In this document: positions 44,654 through 53,210 of the stretch, piece after piece
How positions within the stretch are numbered: position 1 is the stretch's first letter
How the letters are laid out: every line of letters begins with the position of its first letter
DNA from: Clostridia bacterium
GTDB taxonomy: Bacteria > Bacillota > Clostridia > Christensenellales > Aristaeellaceae
Length of the DNA stretch: 64,000 nucleotides
NCBI GenBank assembly: GCA_017464305.1
Contig: JAFUDS010000017.1
Location: 23,130 to 87,129, forward strand
Reading direction: 5' to 3'
The notes under the pieces: generated by a model
Databases searched by the model: none
Seen by the model: the letters and a program-made list of their open reading frames with translations, nothing else
What the model was told of the DNA's origin: nothing
Made by a program: the position numbers and the translations under genes

Positions 44654-45202
44654 ATGGAATTTGCTGGAAACAAATCGATTATTACACCTGAAGCTGTATT
44701 TATCATCGGCACTTATGATGAGAACGGCGTGCCAAACGCGATGAACGCGGCTTGGGGGATGCAGAGCGATACGGCTGAAGTTACCATCATGCTTGGCAAG
44801 CACAAAACGACCGAAAATTTTGAAAAAACTGGCGCATTCACTGTTGCCTTTGGCACTGTGGACACCATGCTCATTTCGGACTATTTCGGCGTGGAAACCG
44901 GCAAGAAGGTCAACAAGATCGAGAAGGTGGGCTGTCATGTACATAAGAGTGCACATGTAAACGCACCGATCATCGAGGAATTCCCGTTGACGCTGGAGTG
45001 CAAGGTGAAGTCTTGGAATCCAGAAACTGGATATGTTATTGGTGAGATTGTTGCATCACAGGCGGATGAAAGCATTTTGACGGATGAAAAAGTTGATCTG
45101 GGCAAGCTGAAACCAATCATCCTTGATCCGTCCTTTGGGGTATACCGTGTTGTTGGCGAACCTGTTGGGAACGCCTTTAAGGATGGACTGAAGTTGAAAT
45201 AA
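44654..45202 (+). CDS. Flavin reductase-like (split barrel FMN-binding) protein
   Basis: A 182-residue protein of the flavin reductase/DIM6-NTAB family. FMN contacts are expected in TPEAVFIIGTYDENGVPNAM and AAWGMQ, with LGKHKTTENFEKTGAFTVAF following; HVHKSAHVNAPIIEEFPLTL lies mid-protein. ATG 44654 follows the module's AGAAAGGA at 11 bases with GGAAG nearer. It probably makes reduced flavin available or serves as an FMN protein; partner unknown. Confidence 0.87.
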   Translation: MEFAGNKSIITPEAVFIIGTYDENGVPNAMNAAWGMQSDTAEVTIMLGKHKTTENFEKTGAFTVAFGTVDTMLISDYFGVETGKKVNKIEKVGCHVHKSAHVNAPIIEEFPLTLECKVKSWNPETGYVIGEIVASQADESILTDEKVDLGKLKPIILDPSFGVYRVVGEPVGNAFKDGLKLK

Positions 45203-45234
45203 CTTTTACCCACAAAAAGAAAACCGCCCATGTG

Positions 45235-45513
45235 TCAACAGAAATATTCGATTTCATGAAAAAAGTCTTTCCACTTCATAATGACTTCATCGCTACGCGT
45301 TTCTATAACCGCCATGATATTTCGCAGTACCCTTTCAGGAATCCTGGAACGATTATTACTCAGCAAGCATTTTCCCCGACGTGTAATCCAGATTTTGGTA
45401 GCATTTTCCTACGGCATTCCCTGGGACACATGCACATGGATCGGCTCCAGCGGTTCATTTTCATTGGCCCAGAAATAGACCCAATACTGGCCGATCTTAA
45501 ATACTTGCGGCAT
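45235..45513 (-). pseudogene. DUF4160 protein interrupted by an in-frame TAG
   Basis: The start MPQVFKIGQYWVYFWANENE and PIHVHVSQG match DUF4160 (toxin-antitoxin-associated family). At 45,411-45,409 the frame meets TAG, then continues in the same frame for 57 codons with clear family sequence (ENATKIWITRRGKCLLSNNR, KWKDFFHEI). A single base change, or a sequencing error, explains it. TAG ends other genes here (for example at 34,828), so read-through is not assumed. It overlaps the upstream 90-residue gene by 17 bases. Confidence 0.8.
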
Positions 45514-45769
45514 ATTCCACTCCCCCCTCCTCAGCAAAGCGGATAATCAGGTGCGCGGTACTCTCTACAATATCCTTATAACGCTGCATATCTTCCTGAG
45601 AAAACCCATAAATATCCTGCCACTCATATTTGGGCAGATAGCATACAGCATGATGGAATCCATCTTTTTCGTCTGGTTTCTCAATGTAGACCTTTACCCG
45701 ACCATCGGGCAGAGTTTCAGAATGAACAATTTCCGTAGTATCATCAAGCGTCATAAATGGATACATCAT
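45497..45769 (-). CDS. Small hypothetical protein paired with DUF4160, 90 aa
   Basis: No family recognised. ATG 45769 lies nine bases from GGGAGG; an adjacent ATG at 45766 is also possible. It is acidic (GRVKVYIEKPDEKDGFHHAV, YGFSQEDMQRYKDIVES), soluble, and overlaps the DUF4160 frame by 17 bases, so the two were one unit, perhaps a toxin-antitoxin-like pair (inference). Its leader is duplicated at 57,280-57,465, where only the first 11 codons follow. Confidence 0.6.
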   Translation of the reverse strand: MMYPFMTLDDTTEIVHSETLPDGRVKVYIEKPDEKDGFHHAVCYLPKYEWQDIYGFSQEDMQRYKDIVESTAHLIIRFAEEGGVEYAASI

Positions 45770-45920
45770 AGTCAGGTTCCTCCCATCGAATTGCGCTTTC
45801 AGCAAGGCAATTATTTCACGGCATCCAACTCGACAAGTGGCGAGTTGTTGGCTCAAAGGCTAATGTATAATATAGCACGTAGCGTCAAATTTGGGAAGGT
45901 GAAACTCAAAAATTCAAGTG
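45770..45920 (-). promoter_or_regulatory. Structured leader of the 90-aa gene, copy 1
   Basis: Read on the minus strand: CAACTCG/CGAGTTG hairpin, then an ATTGC/GCAAT hairpin, then the GGGAGG site. A second copy is at 57,303-57,465. An AT-rich TATATT-like -10 lies near 45,870. Confidence 0.6.
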
Positions 45921-46042
45921 TTGGAGATAGAGGGAAAATAGAATATATCATCTGGGATTTTTCGTTGCGGGGAGAGAATTCCTGTGATATTCTTTAATCA
46001 GCTCTTCAGAAGAGCGCACAGGGTTTAAAGGAGATTCAGCAG

Positions 46043-46867
46043 ATGCAGTTTGGAATGCCGACTTTGGTAGAGAACCGGACGCTGGAGGAGAACGCTGCAC
46101 TGTGCAGCCGTCTTGGGCTCCAATTTATCGAATTGAATATGAACTTTCCGGAGTATCAGGTGGATCGGCTTGAGGAAACCGAACGATTGATTGAACTTGC
46201 GGAGAAAGCGGGAATTTACTATACAATTCACCTGGATGAGAACCTGAATATAGCGGATTTCAATCAGTTGGTAACGGATGCGTATCTGGAGACCATAAGA
46301 CGCTCTATCTGCGTAGCTAAAGCGCTGATCCCATTACGAGACCTGTATGGAGACGCTTCCCAGCCGCTGACTTTGAATATGCATATGAATCATGGAATCC
46401 ACATTACGTTGCCGGACCGGAAGGTTCAGATGTATGAGCGTGATTATGTAACGTACATGAGGGCATTTTCTTCGTTCCGCAATCTTTGTGAAAAGTGGAT
46501 CGGACAGGATGATATCAGGATCGTAATAGAAAATACCGATGGCTTTCGCGCATATGAGAAAAATGCTATTGAATATTTGCTGGAGAGCCCCGTTTTTGGG
46601 CTTACATGGGATATTGGCCATTCAAAAGCCATCCGCGAAATAGATGTTCCATTTATTCTGGAACACCAAAAGCAGTTGATTCATTTTCATATTCATGATG
46701 GAATGGAAGCACCTCCACGCAATCATCTTGCTCTGGGGGACGGAGAAATCAATTTGCGGGAAAGACTGAAAATGGCCGAAAGCAGAAATGCCAGGTGCGT
46801 TCTTGAAACAAAAACAATCACTGCATTGGAGCAATCCGTTCAATGGCTGCGGGAGAATTGCAGGTGA
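46043..46867 (+). CDS. Sugar phosphate isomerase/epimerase-like TIM-barrel protein
   Basis: A 274-residue AP-endonuclease-2-type TIM barrel. The metal ligands are visible in IVIENTDGF, LTWDIGHSKAIRE and FHIHDG, with the HLALGDGEI loop closing the site. Related proteins isomerise ketoses or act as inositol catabolic enzymes. Substrate unknown. Its ATG follows AAAGGAGA. The first 40 or so bases of this gene recur as fragments at 48,580 and 52,645. Confidence 0.85.
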   Translation: MQFGMPTLVENRTLEENAALCSRLGLQFIELNMNFPEYQVDRLEETERLIELAEKAGIYYTIHLDENLNIADFNQLVTDAYLETIRRSICVAKALIPLRDLYGDASQPLTLNMHMNHGIHITLPDRKVQMYERDYVTYMRAFSSFRNLCEKWIGQDDIRIVIENTDGFRAYEKNAIEYLLESPVFGLTWDIGHSKAIREIDVPFILEHQKQLIHFHIHDGMEAPPRNHLALGDGEINLRERLKMAESRNARCVLETKTITALEQSVQWLRENCR

Positions 46868-46944
46868 TTAACTCAACTGCAAAGGGATCTACCTCCCGAA
46901 TTACTGCAAAAGGTGCAAACTGGAATTCGCATAGGAGACTGCAC
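46868..46944 (+). repeat. Fragment of the small zinc-ribbon gene
   Basis: GAATTACTGCAAAAGGTGCA and the following GAATTCGCATAGGAGA resemble the second knuckle of the genes at 52,825 and 58,970. It leads straight into the DUF1653 fragment. Confidence 0.6.
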
Positions 46945-47079
46945 ATGACGTTTAAAGAGGCTGTCGGCGCAATCTCGATCGGGCACTATCGCCATTTTAA
47001 GGGCAACGAGTATGAAGTAATTGCGATTGCCCGTCATTCGGAGACAGAGGAAGCTTTTTCACGATCTGGTATGCACTAA
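46945..47079 (+). pseudogene. Truncated DUF1653 gene copy (44 codons)
   Basis: Codons 1-37 match the intact gene at 53,853 with few changes (MTFKEAVGAISIGHYRHFKG, then ARHSETEE), after which the sequence switches to an unrelated AT-rich tail and stops. The rest of the domain and the DUF4298 part are missing. The same GGAGACTGCACATGACG junction precedes both. Confidence 0.85.
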
Positions 47080-47134
47080 GGCCTTCATACCAAGATGGGA
47101 GCGCTCAGAATGAATGCTGGGCCGGAGGTGAAAG

Positions 47135-47827
47135 ATGATTCAGAATTTACGGGACCTGGGTGGTTTGAAAACGGCAGAGGGGAAAACAATCAAGCCAAAT
47201 TGCCTGATTCGATCCGCACATTTGTATCAGGCCACCGAAGGTGAACTTGCCGGTGTTTCTACAGTGATTGATCTGCGCACTCCAGGAGAGCGAAATCAGG
47301 CCCCCGATCAGACATGGCAGAGGGAATATCTTCCTTTGCCCGTGTGCACAGATGAGCAGGCAGGGATTAGCCATGAACGGGATGTCAGCGAACAATTACT
47401 GCCGGATTTTACATACCTATATGAAAGATTGATCGATGAATGCGCGGATTCATTCAGGACGATTGTAATGCAGATCATGGGACATGATTTTACCAAAGGG
47501 GCAGTGCTGTGGCATTGTACAGAGGGGAAAGACCGTTGTGGCTTAACAACCGCGTTGATACTGGAAAGCCTGGGCGTTGAACGGGATGCGATCATGGAAG
47601 ATTACCTCAAAACGAACATAGTCAACTTGCCCAAAGCGATTCGAATCCGTGAGCGGCTGATGACAACCCATGGGAAAGAGATGGCGGAGGAAGCATACCA
47701 AGCATATATTGCCGACGAAAGATACTTGAAAGCAGCTTGGTCGGCCATGGGCGCTGACTACATCAGCAAAAAGCTGAAAATTGATGAAGAAACCGTTGAG
47801 CGGTTTCGGGCAGCTGTACTGCATTGA
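47135..47827 (+). CDS. Tyrosine-protein phosphatase (Y_phosphatase3 family)
   Basis: A 230-residue phosphatase of the LipA/PtpB-like group. N-terminal NLRDLGGLKTAEGK, DLRTPGER, and the catalytic P-loop VLWHCTEGKDRCG with the nucleophilic cysteine near residue 128 and its arginine. The C-terminal helices are complete. Substrate may be phosphotyrosine or phosphoinositide. GGAGG precedes the ATG. Confidence 0.9.
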   Translation: MIQNLRDLGGLKTAEGKTIKPNCLIRSAHLYQATEGELAGVSTVIDLRTPGERNQAPDQTWQREYLPLPVCTDEQAGISHERDVSEQLLPDFTYLYERLIDECADSFRTIVMQIMGHDFTKGAVLWHCTEGKDRCGLTTALILESLGVERDAIMEDYLKTNIVNLPKAIRIRERLMTTHGKEMAEEAYQAYIADERYLKAAWSAMGADYISKKLKIDEETVERFRAAVLH

Positions 47828-47861
47828 ATCATTTGTATCATCGGGGAAGGAGAGCCGCGCG

Positions 47862-48566
47862 ATGTTCATTAGGGGATTTTCCATTGACTGGAAAGAGGTT
47901 AGCAGCGATAGCTATCTTCGAGATATAGACGCGTTGCATGAATTGGATTCTCTCCAATTCAAGAAGCCGATCACCTTCTTCGTGGGCGAAAATGGCAGCG
48001 GAAAATCTACGCTGCTGGAAGCGATTGCGATCGCTTATGGTTTTAACCCAGAAGGCGGGACACGGAATTATCATTTTTCCACCAAGGACACGCACAGTGA
48101 ACTCTGCGACGCGATTCGGCTGATTCGGAATCCTTCGAAAGCCAGATGGGGTTACTTTCTGCGGGCTGAAAGCTTCTACAACGTAGCCACTGCAGAGGAG
48201 CAATATGCAGAAGTTTCCAGAGACTATCATCGGAAATCCCATGGAGAAAGCTTTCTTGCAGTTGCTCAGGACAACTTCAACGGAAACGGCATGTACCTGT
48301 TGGACGAGCCGGAAGCGGCATTGTCGCCACAAAGGCAGTTAACTCTGATGCTCGAGATGAGCAATTGCGCAAGAGAAAACGCGCAGTTTATTGTGGTTAC
48401 GCATTCACCGATCCTACTGGGAATGCCGGATGCCGAGATCCTCAGCTTCGATTCTGGTCCAATTCACCCGATTGAATACGAAGAAACTGAGAGCTACAGG
48501 ATTACGGAGATGTTTATTCGGGACAGGAAAAGATTTCTGAACAGATTGTTGAGAGAAGATGAGTGA
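47862..48566 (+). CDS. AAA family ATPase (ABC/SMC-like AAA_23 type)
   Basis: A 234-residue single-domain ATPase. Walker A FFVGENGSGKSTLLEAI, Walker B GMYLLDEPEAAL, and a late VVTHSPILLG histidine switch; an ABC-like signature is replaced by RKSHGESFLA. Similar stand-alone proteins occur in defence or transport contexts; no partner gene is next to it. ATG 47862 follows AAGGAGAG; an upstream reading overlaps the phosphatase and is not favoured. Its 3' end is duplicated at 52,588. Confidence 0.85.
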   Translation: MFIRGFSIDWKEVSSDSYLRDIDALHELDSLQFKKPITFFVGENGSGKSTLLEAIAIAYGFNPEGGTRNYHFSTKDTHSELCDAIRLIRNPSKARWGYFLRAESFYNVATAEEQYAEVSRDYHRKSHGESFLAVAQDNFNGNGMYLLDEPEAALSPQRQLTLMLEMSNCARENAQFIVVTHSPILLGMPDAEILSFDSGPIHPIEYEETESYRITEMFIRDRKRFLNRLLREDE

Positions 48567-48792
48567 TGAAGGTAGGAGGCTTATCAGATACAGTTTGGAA
48601 TGGCGACTTTGGTAGAATCTGCAAAGGGATCACCCTCTCGCATTACTGCAACAAGAGCAAACTGGAATTCGTAAAGGAGCAGCGGAGTAGGGGTGTGGAC
48701 TTGAGTAATTCAGCCAGCAGCTTGACGCAGGTTGCTTTTTCATGATAGGATTGGACAGATTTTAGAGGAAGGGGCGGGAAGATGCGCAAATA
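48567..48792 (+). repeat. Recombination debris duplicated at 52,578-52,780
   Basis: Starts inside the AAA gene's last codons. In order: GTGATGAAGGTAGGAGGC, isomerase-gene start (CAGTTTGGAATGGCGACT), zinc-ribbon fragment (CATTACTGCAACAAGAGCA), then GGGTGTGGACTTGAGTAATT, then the TTGACG/TAGGAT promoter fragment. No intact gene. Confidence 0.8.
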
Positions 48793-48852
48793 AGGAGTTT
48801 TGATGTCAGGGACAGCCGCGGAAGCAATCACGGTTTATTTCAGGCGTCAAAA

Positions 48853-48881
48853 TTCCGGAGCGCAGCTTCCGGCCTTTTTTT
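48853..48881 (+). terminator. Probable terminator
   Basis: CCGGAGC with GCTTCCGG stem, then CCTTTTTTT. Confidence 0.7.
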
Positions 48882-48926
48882 GCGCCGCTCTGTCTTCGGA
48901 TTGACGCCTCCAAGGAGGTGCAGGAG

Positions 48927-49004
48927 ATGCTGACGGTTCAACATTTATCAATATTACACAACCAGGATTTACGGCCACTGATTCAGGATCTATCCTTTAC
49001 ATGA
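48927..49004 (+). pseudogene. N-terminal remnant of an ABC transporter ATPase gene
   Basis: ATG after AAGGAGGTGCAGGAG encodes 25 residues (MLTVQHLSILHNQDLRPLIQ and on) that match the beginning of ABC ATPases, then TGA. Walker A never appears. The following bases join to the NUDIX 3' fragment. Confidence 0.6.
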
Positions 49005-49016
49005 AGCGAAGTATCT

Positions 49017-49224
49017 AGCCAAAGAAAAGATATAAAGGAACTCATGGCTTGAGCAGTTTGAAACTAATAAGCAGGGATTGAAGCGCAACTCTGTTTCATC
49101 AGTTTCAGACCGTTTATTTAAACAAATGGTCTGAAACTGCCTAAAAAAGAATATAAAACGACCTTTTTCTTTGACAACTCGTCTAAAACATGGTAAGATC
49201 GTCAAAAATGCAGGAGGGGTTGTT
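49017..49224 (+). promoter_or_regulatory. GGTCTRAAAC regulatory cassette, copy A, with promoter
   Basis: 49017-49040 copies the NUDIX gene end. Then arms AGTTTCAGACC (49101-49111) and GGTCTGAAACT (49128-49138), promoter TTGACA (49171-49176), 17 bases, TAAGAT (49194-49199). The spacer contains CGTCTAAAAC. GCAGGAGG leads into the ATPase gene. Confidence 0.85.
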
Positions 49225-50664
49225 ATGAGCATCGAAGCGTTAACAGGTCGGGAAGAGGAGATCCGGCGGCTAACCCAATGTATGAACGAGACGAACGCAC
49301 AATTAGTGGTTCTATATGGCCGACGGCGCGTAGGAAAGACATTCCTGGTGAATGAATTCTTCGACGGACGGTTCGACTTTCTGCTTACCGGAGTATATAA
49401 CGAAAAAAAGGAAGTTCAACTGCGTCATTTTGCGGAGGAGCTGGCCAGTCATCTTCGGGCCGAAGTTCCTATTCCCAGGGATTGGTCGGAAGCATTTCAT
49501 CTGCTGGAGGAATACCTTTCCTCTCTCCCTGCGGAGGAAAAAAAGGTGGTCTTCTTCGATGAAATGCCCTGGCTGGACACCAAGATGTCCGATTTCCTTC
49601 CCGCCTTTGAATATTTCTGGAATCACTACGGCGCACTGACGCATCACCTCGTTTTTATCGTTTGCGGCTCCGCTTCCGCATGGATGACGAAAAACATTGA
49701 CAAGAATAAGGGTGGTTTATTTCATCGGAAAACCTGCAGTCTATTTCTGGAACCCTTTTCGCTCCACCAAACGGAACAATATCTTTTGTCGAGGGGGATC
49801 AGCTGGTCCCGATATGACATCGCGGAATGCTATATGATCCTCGGCGGTATTCCCTATTATCTCAGCCTCCTTACTTCCGAGAAGAGCCTTCATGACAATA
49901 TTGATAATCTTTTTTTTCGAAAACGGGCAGAATTGTGGGATGAGTTCGCCCAACTATATCGGACGATCTTTAGCAGCCACGAAAGCTATATTCGAATTGT
50001 CGAAGCTCTTTCTTCCCGTCGCCACGGGCTGCAGAGAAACGAAATTGCCGCGAAAGCAAGGATCGCGGATAATGGAAAGTTGTCAGAGATGCTGGAGAAC
50101 CTGGTGAATTCCGATTTCGTACGCATCGAGGCAATTTTTCAGGGGAGAAAAAGCGAACTCAGATACCAACTTCGGGATTATTATACCTGGTTCTATTTCA
50201 AATTCATCAAAGATTATCCTGGTCGGGATGAGCATTTCTGGAGGAACTCTTATCAAAGTCCGGCAAAAATCGCCTGGTGCGGCTTAACCTTTGAACAATT
50301 ATGCAAGGATCATATTCCACAAATAAAGCAAAAGCTTGGCATTGCTGGCGTACTGTCAGAATCTTCTTCCTGGCAAACCCATGGGGATGAGGAAAGCGAT
50401 GGCGCGCAGGTAGATCTGCTCATCGATCGGAAGGATCACGTCATCAATCTTTGCGAGATAAAATATTCATTGAATCAGTTTGTAATCGATAAAGATTATG
50501 ATCTGGAATTGAGAAATAAAATTGGCGCCTTCCTCCGTGCGACAAAAACCACAAAGAACATACAGAACACCATGATCACGACCTATGGCGTAAAGCAAAA
50601 CAAATACAGTAGCTTGATCAATACGCAGGTCACCCTGGATGATTTGTTTTCTCCCAGCCTGTAA
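49225..50664 (+). CDS. AAA+ ATPase with C-terminal PD-(D/E)XK-like domain (ATPase_2/DUF234 type)
   Basis: A 479-residue protein of the archaeal-type ATPase family. Walker A VLYGRRRVGKTFLV, Walker B VVFFDEMPWLD, sensor IVCGSASAWM; winged helix around 290-345; then DUF234-type C-terminus whose QVDLLIDRKDHVINLCEIKY resembles a PD-(D/E)XK nuclease core. Such proteins are frequent in mobile or defence regions; their real role is unknown. Expressed from cassette A. Complete ORF. Confidence 0.88.
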   Translation: MSIEALTGREEEIRRLTQCMNETNAQLVVLYGRRRVGKTFLVNEFFDGRFDFLLTGVYNEKKEVQLRHFAEELASHLRAEVPIPRDWSEAFHLLEEYLSSLPAEEKKVVFFDEMPWLDTKMSDFLPAFEYFWNHYGALTHHLVFIVCGSASAWMTKNIDKNKGGLFHRKTCSLFLEPFSLHQTEQYLLSRGISWSRYDIAECYMILGGIPYYLSLLTSEKSLHDNIDNLFFRKRAELWDEFAQLYRTIFSSHESYIRIVEALSSRRHGLQRNEIAAKARIADNGKLSEMLENLVNSDFVRIEAIFQGRKSELRYQLRDYYTWFYFKFIKDYPGRDEHFWRNSYQSPAKIAWCGLTFEQLCKDHIPQIKQKLGIAGVLSESSSWQTHGDEESDGAQVDLLIDRKDHVINLCEIKYSLNQFVIDKDYDLELRNKIGAFLRATKTTKNIQNTMITTYGVKQNKYSSLINTQVTLDDLFSPSL

Positions 50665-50930
50665 CAGCATATAACGTATCTTCGTATAACTGGAATTCGC
50701 AAAGGGACGTACATGACGTTATAGATGACATTTCGCTTTTAAAGAAGACGTTGTTTTTGCAAATGAGGTTTTTTTCTAAGTTGCGGAGTGAGAATGAAAC
50801 GGAAAAGGCCGTCACTCTGTTTCAGGGAGAAGGAAGAACTCGCATGATTTCACAGGGCTGAACATGATGAATCTTGAATGGTCTGCATGGCTCGACTGGA
50901 ATCCTCTCACTGAAAGAGATTGTAGCTTGA
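50665..50930 (+). other. Gene-free stretch with short repeat remnants
   Basis: Contains CTGGAATTCGCAAAGGGA plus TACATGACGTT (zinc-ribbon/DUF1653 junction scrap) near 50,690 and GACGTTGTTTTTGCAAATGA near 50,745, which matches 41,928-41,947 next to the sigma repeats. No gene supported. Confidence 0.5.
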
Positions 50931-50933
50931 TTA

Positions 50934-50980
50934 CAATGTATAACAATGCTGTTGCAATGTTAAACAATGTATGATATAGT
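50934..50980 (+). promoter_or_regulatory. Promoter overlapped by four phased CAATG repeats
   Basis: CAATG begins at 50934, 50944, 50955 and 50965 (spacing 10, 11, 10). TTGCAA (50952-50957), 17 bases, TATAGT (50975-50980) is the likely promoter of the AlbA_2 gene, so the repeats may be its operator. Confidence 0.6.
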
Positions 50981-51005
50981 TATTGGGAAGGGGGTGAGGT
51001 GGACC

Positions 51006-52400
51006 TTGAAGGTGCGCGAGTTATTTCCAGATGTGATTACGGAAGACACTGCCTACGAATTCAAAGCAATTTTATCTTCTGATCATCCAGTGAAATGGGC
51101 GAAAACGCTTGTAGGGTACGCAAATGGACAAGGCGGGCTTCTATTTATTGGCGTATCAAACGATCGAGAAGCTTTTGGATTGGATCTGGAGGAGATAGAT
51201 CGCACAAAGAATCTGATCGCTTTGGTGAACAATCGTCACATTTTTCCTCACATTAAATATAGTTATATGATGCGCAGTGTGGATGATAACGCGGATAGAT
51301 TTGTGCTTGTGATGAAGGTGTTGCCTTCCGAATCCGTGGTCAGATACAGAGAAGGCGATTTTAATGAAATTGTATATGTAAAAGGGGATGGGAACTCAAC
51401 TCCGGCAACCCCGGAAGAGATCATATCTCTTTCCAAACGGAAATATGGCGTGGATAATGAAACAACCACAGTCAAGTATAATGAATCGGAATGGACGGAA
51501 TATCTTGATTTATGCCAAACCTTCCGGAACGATCATTCTGTTCCTGGGGTGAAGGAACTACAGAATGAGGAGATTGTTACAAAAGATGGTTTTGTGAAGT
51601 CGGGTTTTTTGATGTTTAAGGATGGATATGATCGCGAGGATACACTGATCTGCTGCCGCCTTTGGCGAGGAAAAGATAAAACTGGGATAGTGCTCGATAA
51701 CCATCGATTCAAAGGATCATTAGCGGCGGTTTTTCAAAAAGCGCTCGCCTTTATGGAAAGAAACACAAAGATTGGATGGAGAAAGACCGCAAAAGGAGGC
51801 CGGGAGGAAATTCGGTCTTATCCCAGGGAGGCGATTCGAGAGGCGCTTGTTAACGCGATTGCTCATCGGGACTATGCAATTAACGGGACGCAGATTGATG
51901 TTGATATCTATGATGATCGGATAGATATTGTTTCCCCCGGTTCGTGGCTTCTGCCCAGAAAATATGAGGAGTATCCATTGGGCTCGATCCCATCTATCCG
52001 AAGGAATTCCATGATTGCAGCTTGCCTGGATGTTGCAAATTTGATGGAACGCGGCGGAACTGGATTCCAGACGATGTTCGAAGCTTATCGGGACACGGAG
52101 GATAGCAAGCAGCCAGGAGTATTCATTTATCCTGGGTTTTTGGATCTGCGTCTGTTTGATAAACTCTATCAGGAGCAATCACCCCTGCAGGGATTGACGG
52201 ATCAGGAAAAGATGATTCATGTTCTTCAGGAAGGACCGCAACCCGTTTCATATTTACAGACGCTCTCACAATATAGAAGCAGGGGGCCGTTTTTGAAAGA
52301 AGTTATCAATCCACTGATTGATCGGGGGATTATTTACCGGGAGGGGAATGTAAAGTCTCCAACAGCGGTGCTTCGACTGAAGGAAGACCTGAATCCATGA
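51006..52400 (+). CDS. AlbA_2 (Schlafen-type) DNA-binding / ATP-binding regulator
   Basis: A 464-residue protein. N-terminal AlbA_2 domain (about 5-125) with YEFKAILSSDHPVKWAKTLV, NGQGGLLFIGVSNDR; middle HATPase_c_4-like part with REAIREALVNAIAHRDYAIN, DIYDDRIDIVSPGSW and MERGGTGFQTM; C-terminal winged-helix-like 70 residues. Usually annotated as transcriptional regulators. TTG 51006 is preferred: AAGGGGGTGAGG precedes it, and ATG 50967 overlaps the promoter. Four direct repeats lie on its promoter. Confidence 0.85.
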   Translation: MKVRELFPDVITEDTAYEFKAILSSDHPVKWAKTLVGYANGQGGLLFIGVSNDREAFGLDLEEIDRTKNLIALVNNRHIFPHIKYSYMMRSVDDNADRFVLVMKVLPSESVVRYREGDFNEIVYVKGDGNSTPATPEEIISLSKRKYGVDNETTTVKYNESEWTEYLDLCQTFRNDHSVPGVKELQNEEIVTKDGFVKSGFLMFKDGYDREDTLICCRLWRGKDKTGIVLDNHRFKGSLAAVFQKALAFMERNTKIGWRKTAKGGREEIRSYPREAIREALVNAIAHRDYAINGTQIDVDIYDDRIDIVSPGSWLLPRKYEEYPLGSIPSIRRNSMIAACLDVANLMERGGTGFQTMFEAYRDTEDSKQPGVFIYPGFLDLRLFDKLYQEQSPLQGLTDQEKMIHVLQEGPQPVSYLQTLSQYRSRGPFLKEVINPLIDRGIIYREGNVKSPTAVLRLKEDLNP

Positions 52401-52574
52401 GAATCGCTGCGGATGATTCCGCAGGCTCAGGTTATTCAGGTGAAGTCCAGGTATTGTACTTGAAGAAAACACGTTGATAGAGATTGGAATGTAAAGGGAA
52501 TATAATATCGATTCATATACAGAGAAGATGATGATTGTACTGAATGCGAAGCTGAAGGATCATCCTTTCAGCGA

Positions 52575-52790
52575 AAATTCGGAACAGGAAAAGATTTCTG
52601 AACAGATTGTTGAGAGAAGATGAGTGATGAAGGTAGGAGGCTCATCAGATGCAGTTTGGAATGGCGACTTTGGTAGAATCTGCAAATACTGCAAAAAGTG
52701 CAAACTGGAATTCGCATAGGAGAGACAGTTTACGGGGTGTGGACTAGCGTAATTCAGCCAGTTTTTCATTTGCTTACAAGGTGGTTATGA
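52575..52790 (+). repeat. Second copy of the 48.5-kb debris block
   Basis: Copies the AAA gene end (AAAAGATTTCTGAACAGATT), the isomerase start (GATGCAGTTTGGAATGGCGA), and a zinc-ribbon scrap (TACTGCAAAAAGTGCAAACT), then GGGTGTGGACT. The remaining 52401-52574 has no recognisable gene. Confidence 0.85.
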
Positions 52791-52824
52791 GGTATACTGT
52801 ATGAATCAAAGAGGAGGAATTTGC

Positions 52825-53193
52825 ATGGGACTGATAGACAAGCTGAAGAGTCTGTTTCAGAAGAAGGAAGCACCAAAACCGGAACCTGTAATGATTCCGG
52901 AGAAACCGGCACGGTTAAAGAAGGCCTGTAAGGAATGCGGAAAGATGTTTTCCTATGATCCCAATTGGGACCACATCCCGAATTACTGCAAAGAGTGCAA
53001 GCAGAAGTTCGCAAAGGAGAGGGAAGAGAAGCAACGCGCTGGAACTCCCCGGAAGATCAAGCGCACCTGCAAACAATGCGGAAAGGTATTCACGTTTCCG
53101 AATACGCTGGAGCATTATCCCAATTATTGCAGCAATTGCCGGAAACAGCACCAGGCGGCGATGAAGGAGAAATACAGCAGGAAGAAGGCATAA
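52825..53193 (+). CDS. Small zinc-ribbon protein, copy 1
   Basis: A 122-residue protein of unknown function. A basic, proline-rich N-terminus (GLIDKLKSLFQKKEAPKPEP) is followed by two knuckles: CKECGK with YCKECKQ, then CKQCGK with YCSNCRK, each with a 15-16-residue loop, so two Zn sites. ATG 52825 lies after GAGGAGG; an upstream ATG (52801) has none. A copy with only a few changes is at 58,970. bcp follows after 17 bases. Confidence 0.85.
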   Translation: MGLIDKLKSLFQKKEAPKPEPVMIPEKPARLKKACKECGKMFSYDPNWDHIPNYCKECKQKFAKEREEKQRAGTPRKIKRTCKQCGKVFTFPNTLEHYPNYCSNCRKQHQAAMKEKYSRKKA

Positions 53194-53210
53194 GAATAGG
53201 AGGGCGCCAT

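Noticed and set aside
45551-45997. 148-codon plus-strand open frame
   Set aside because: It runs antisense through the 90-aa gene and its duplicated leader; no independent support.
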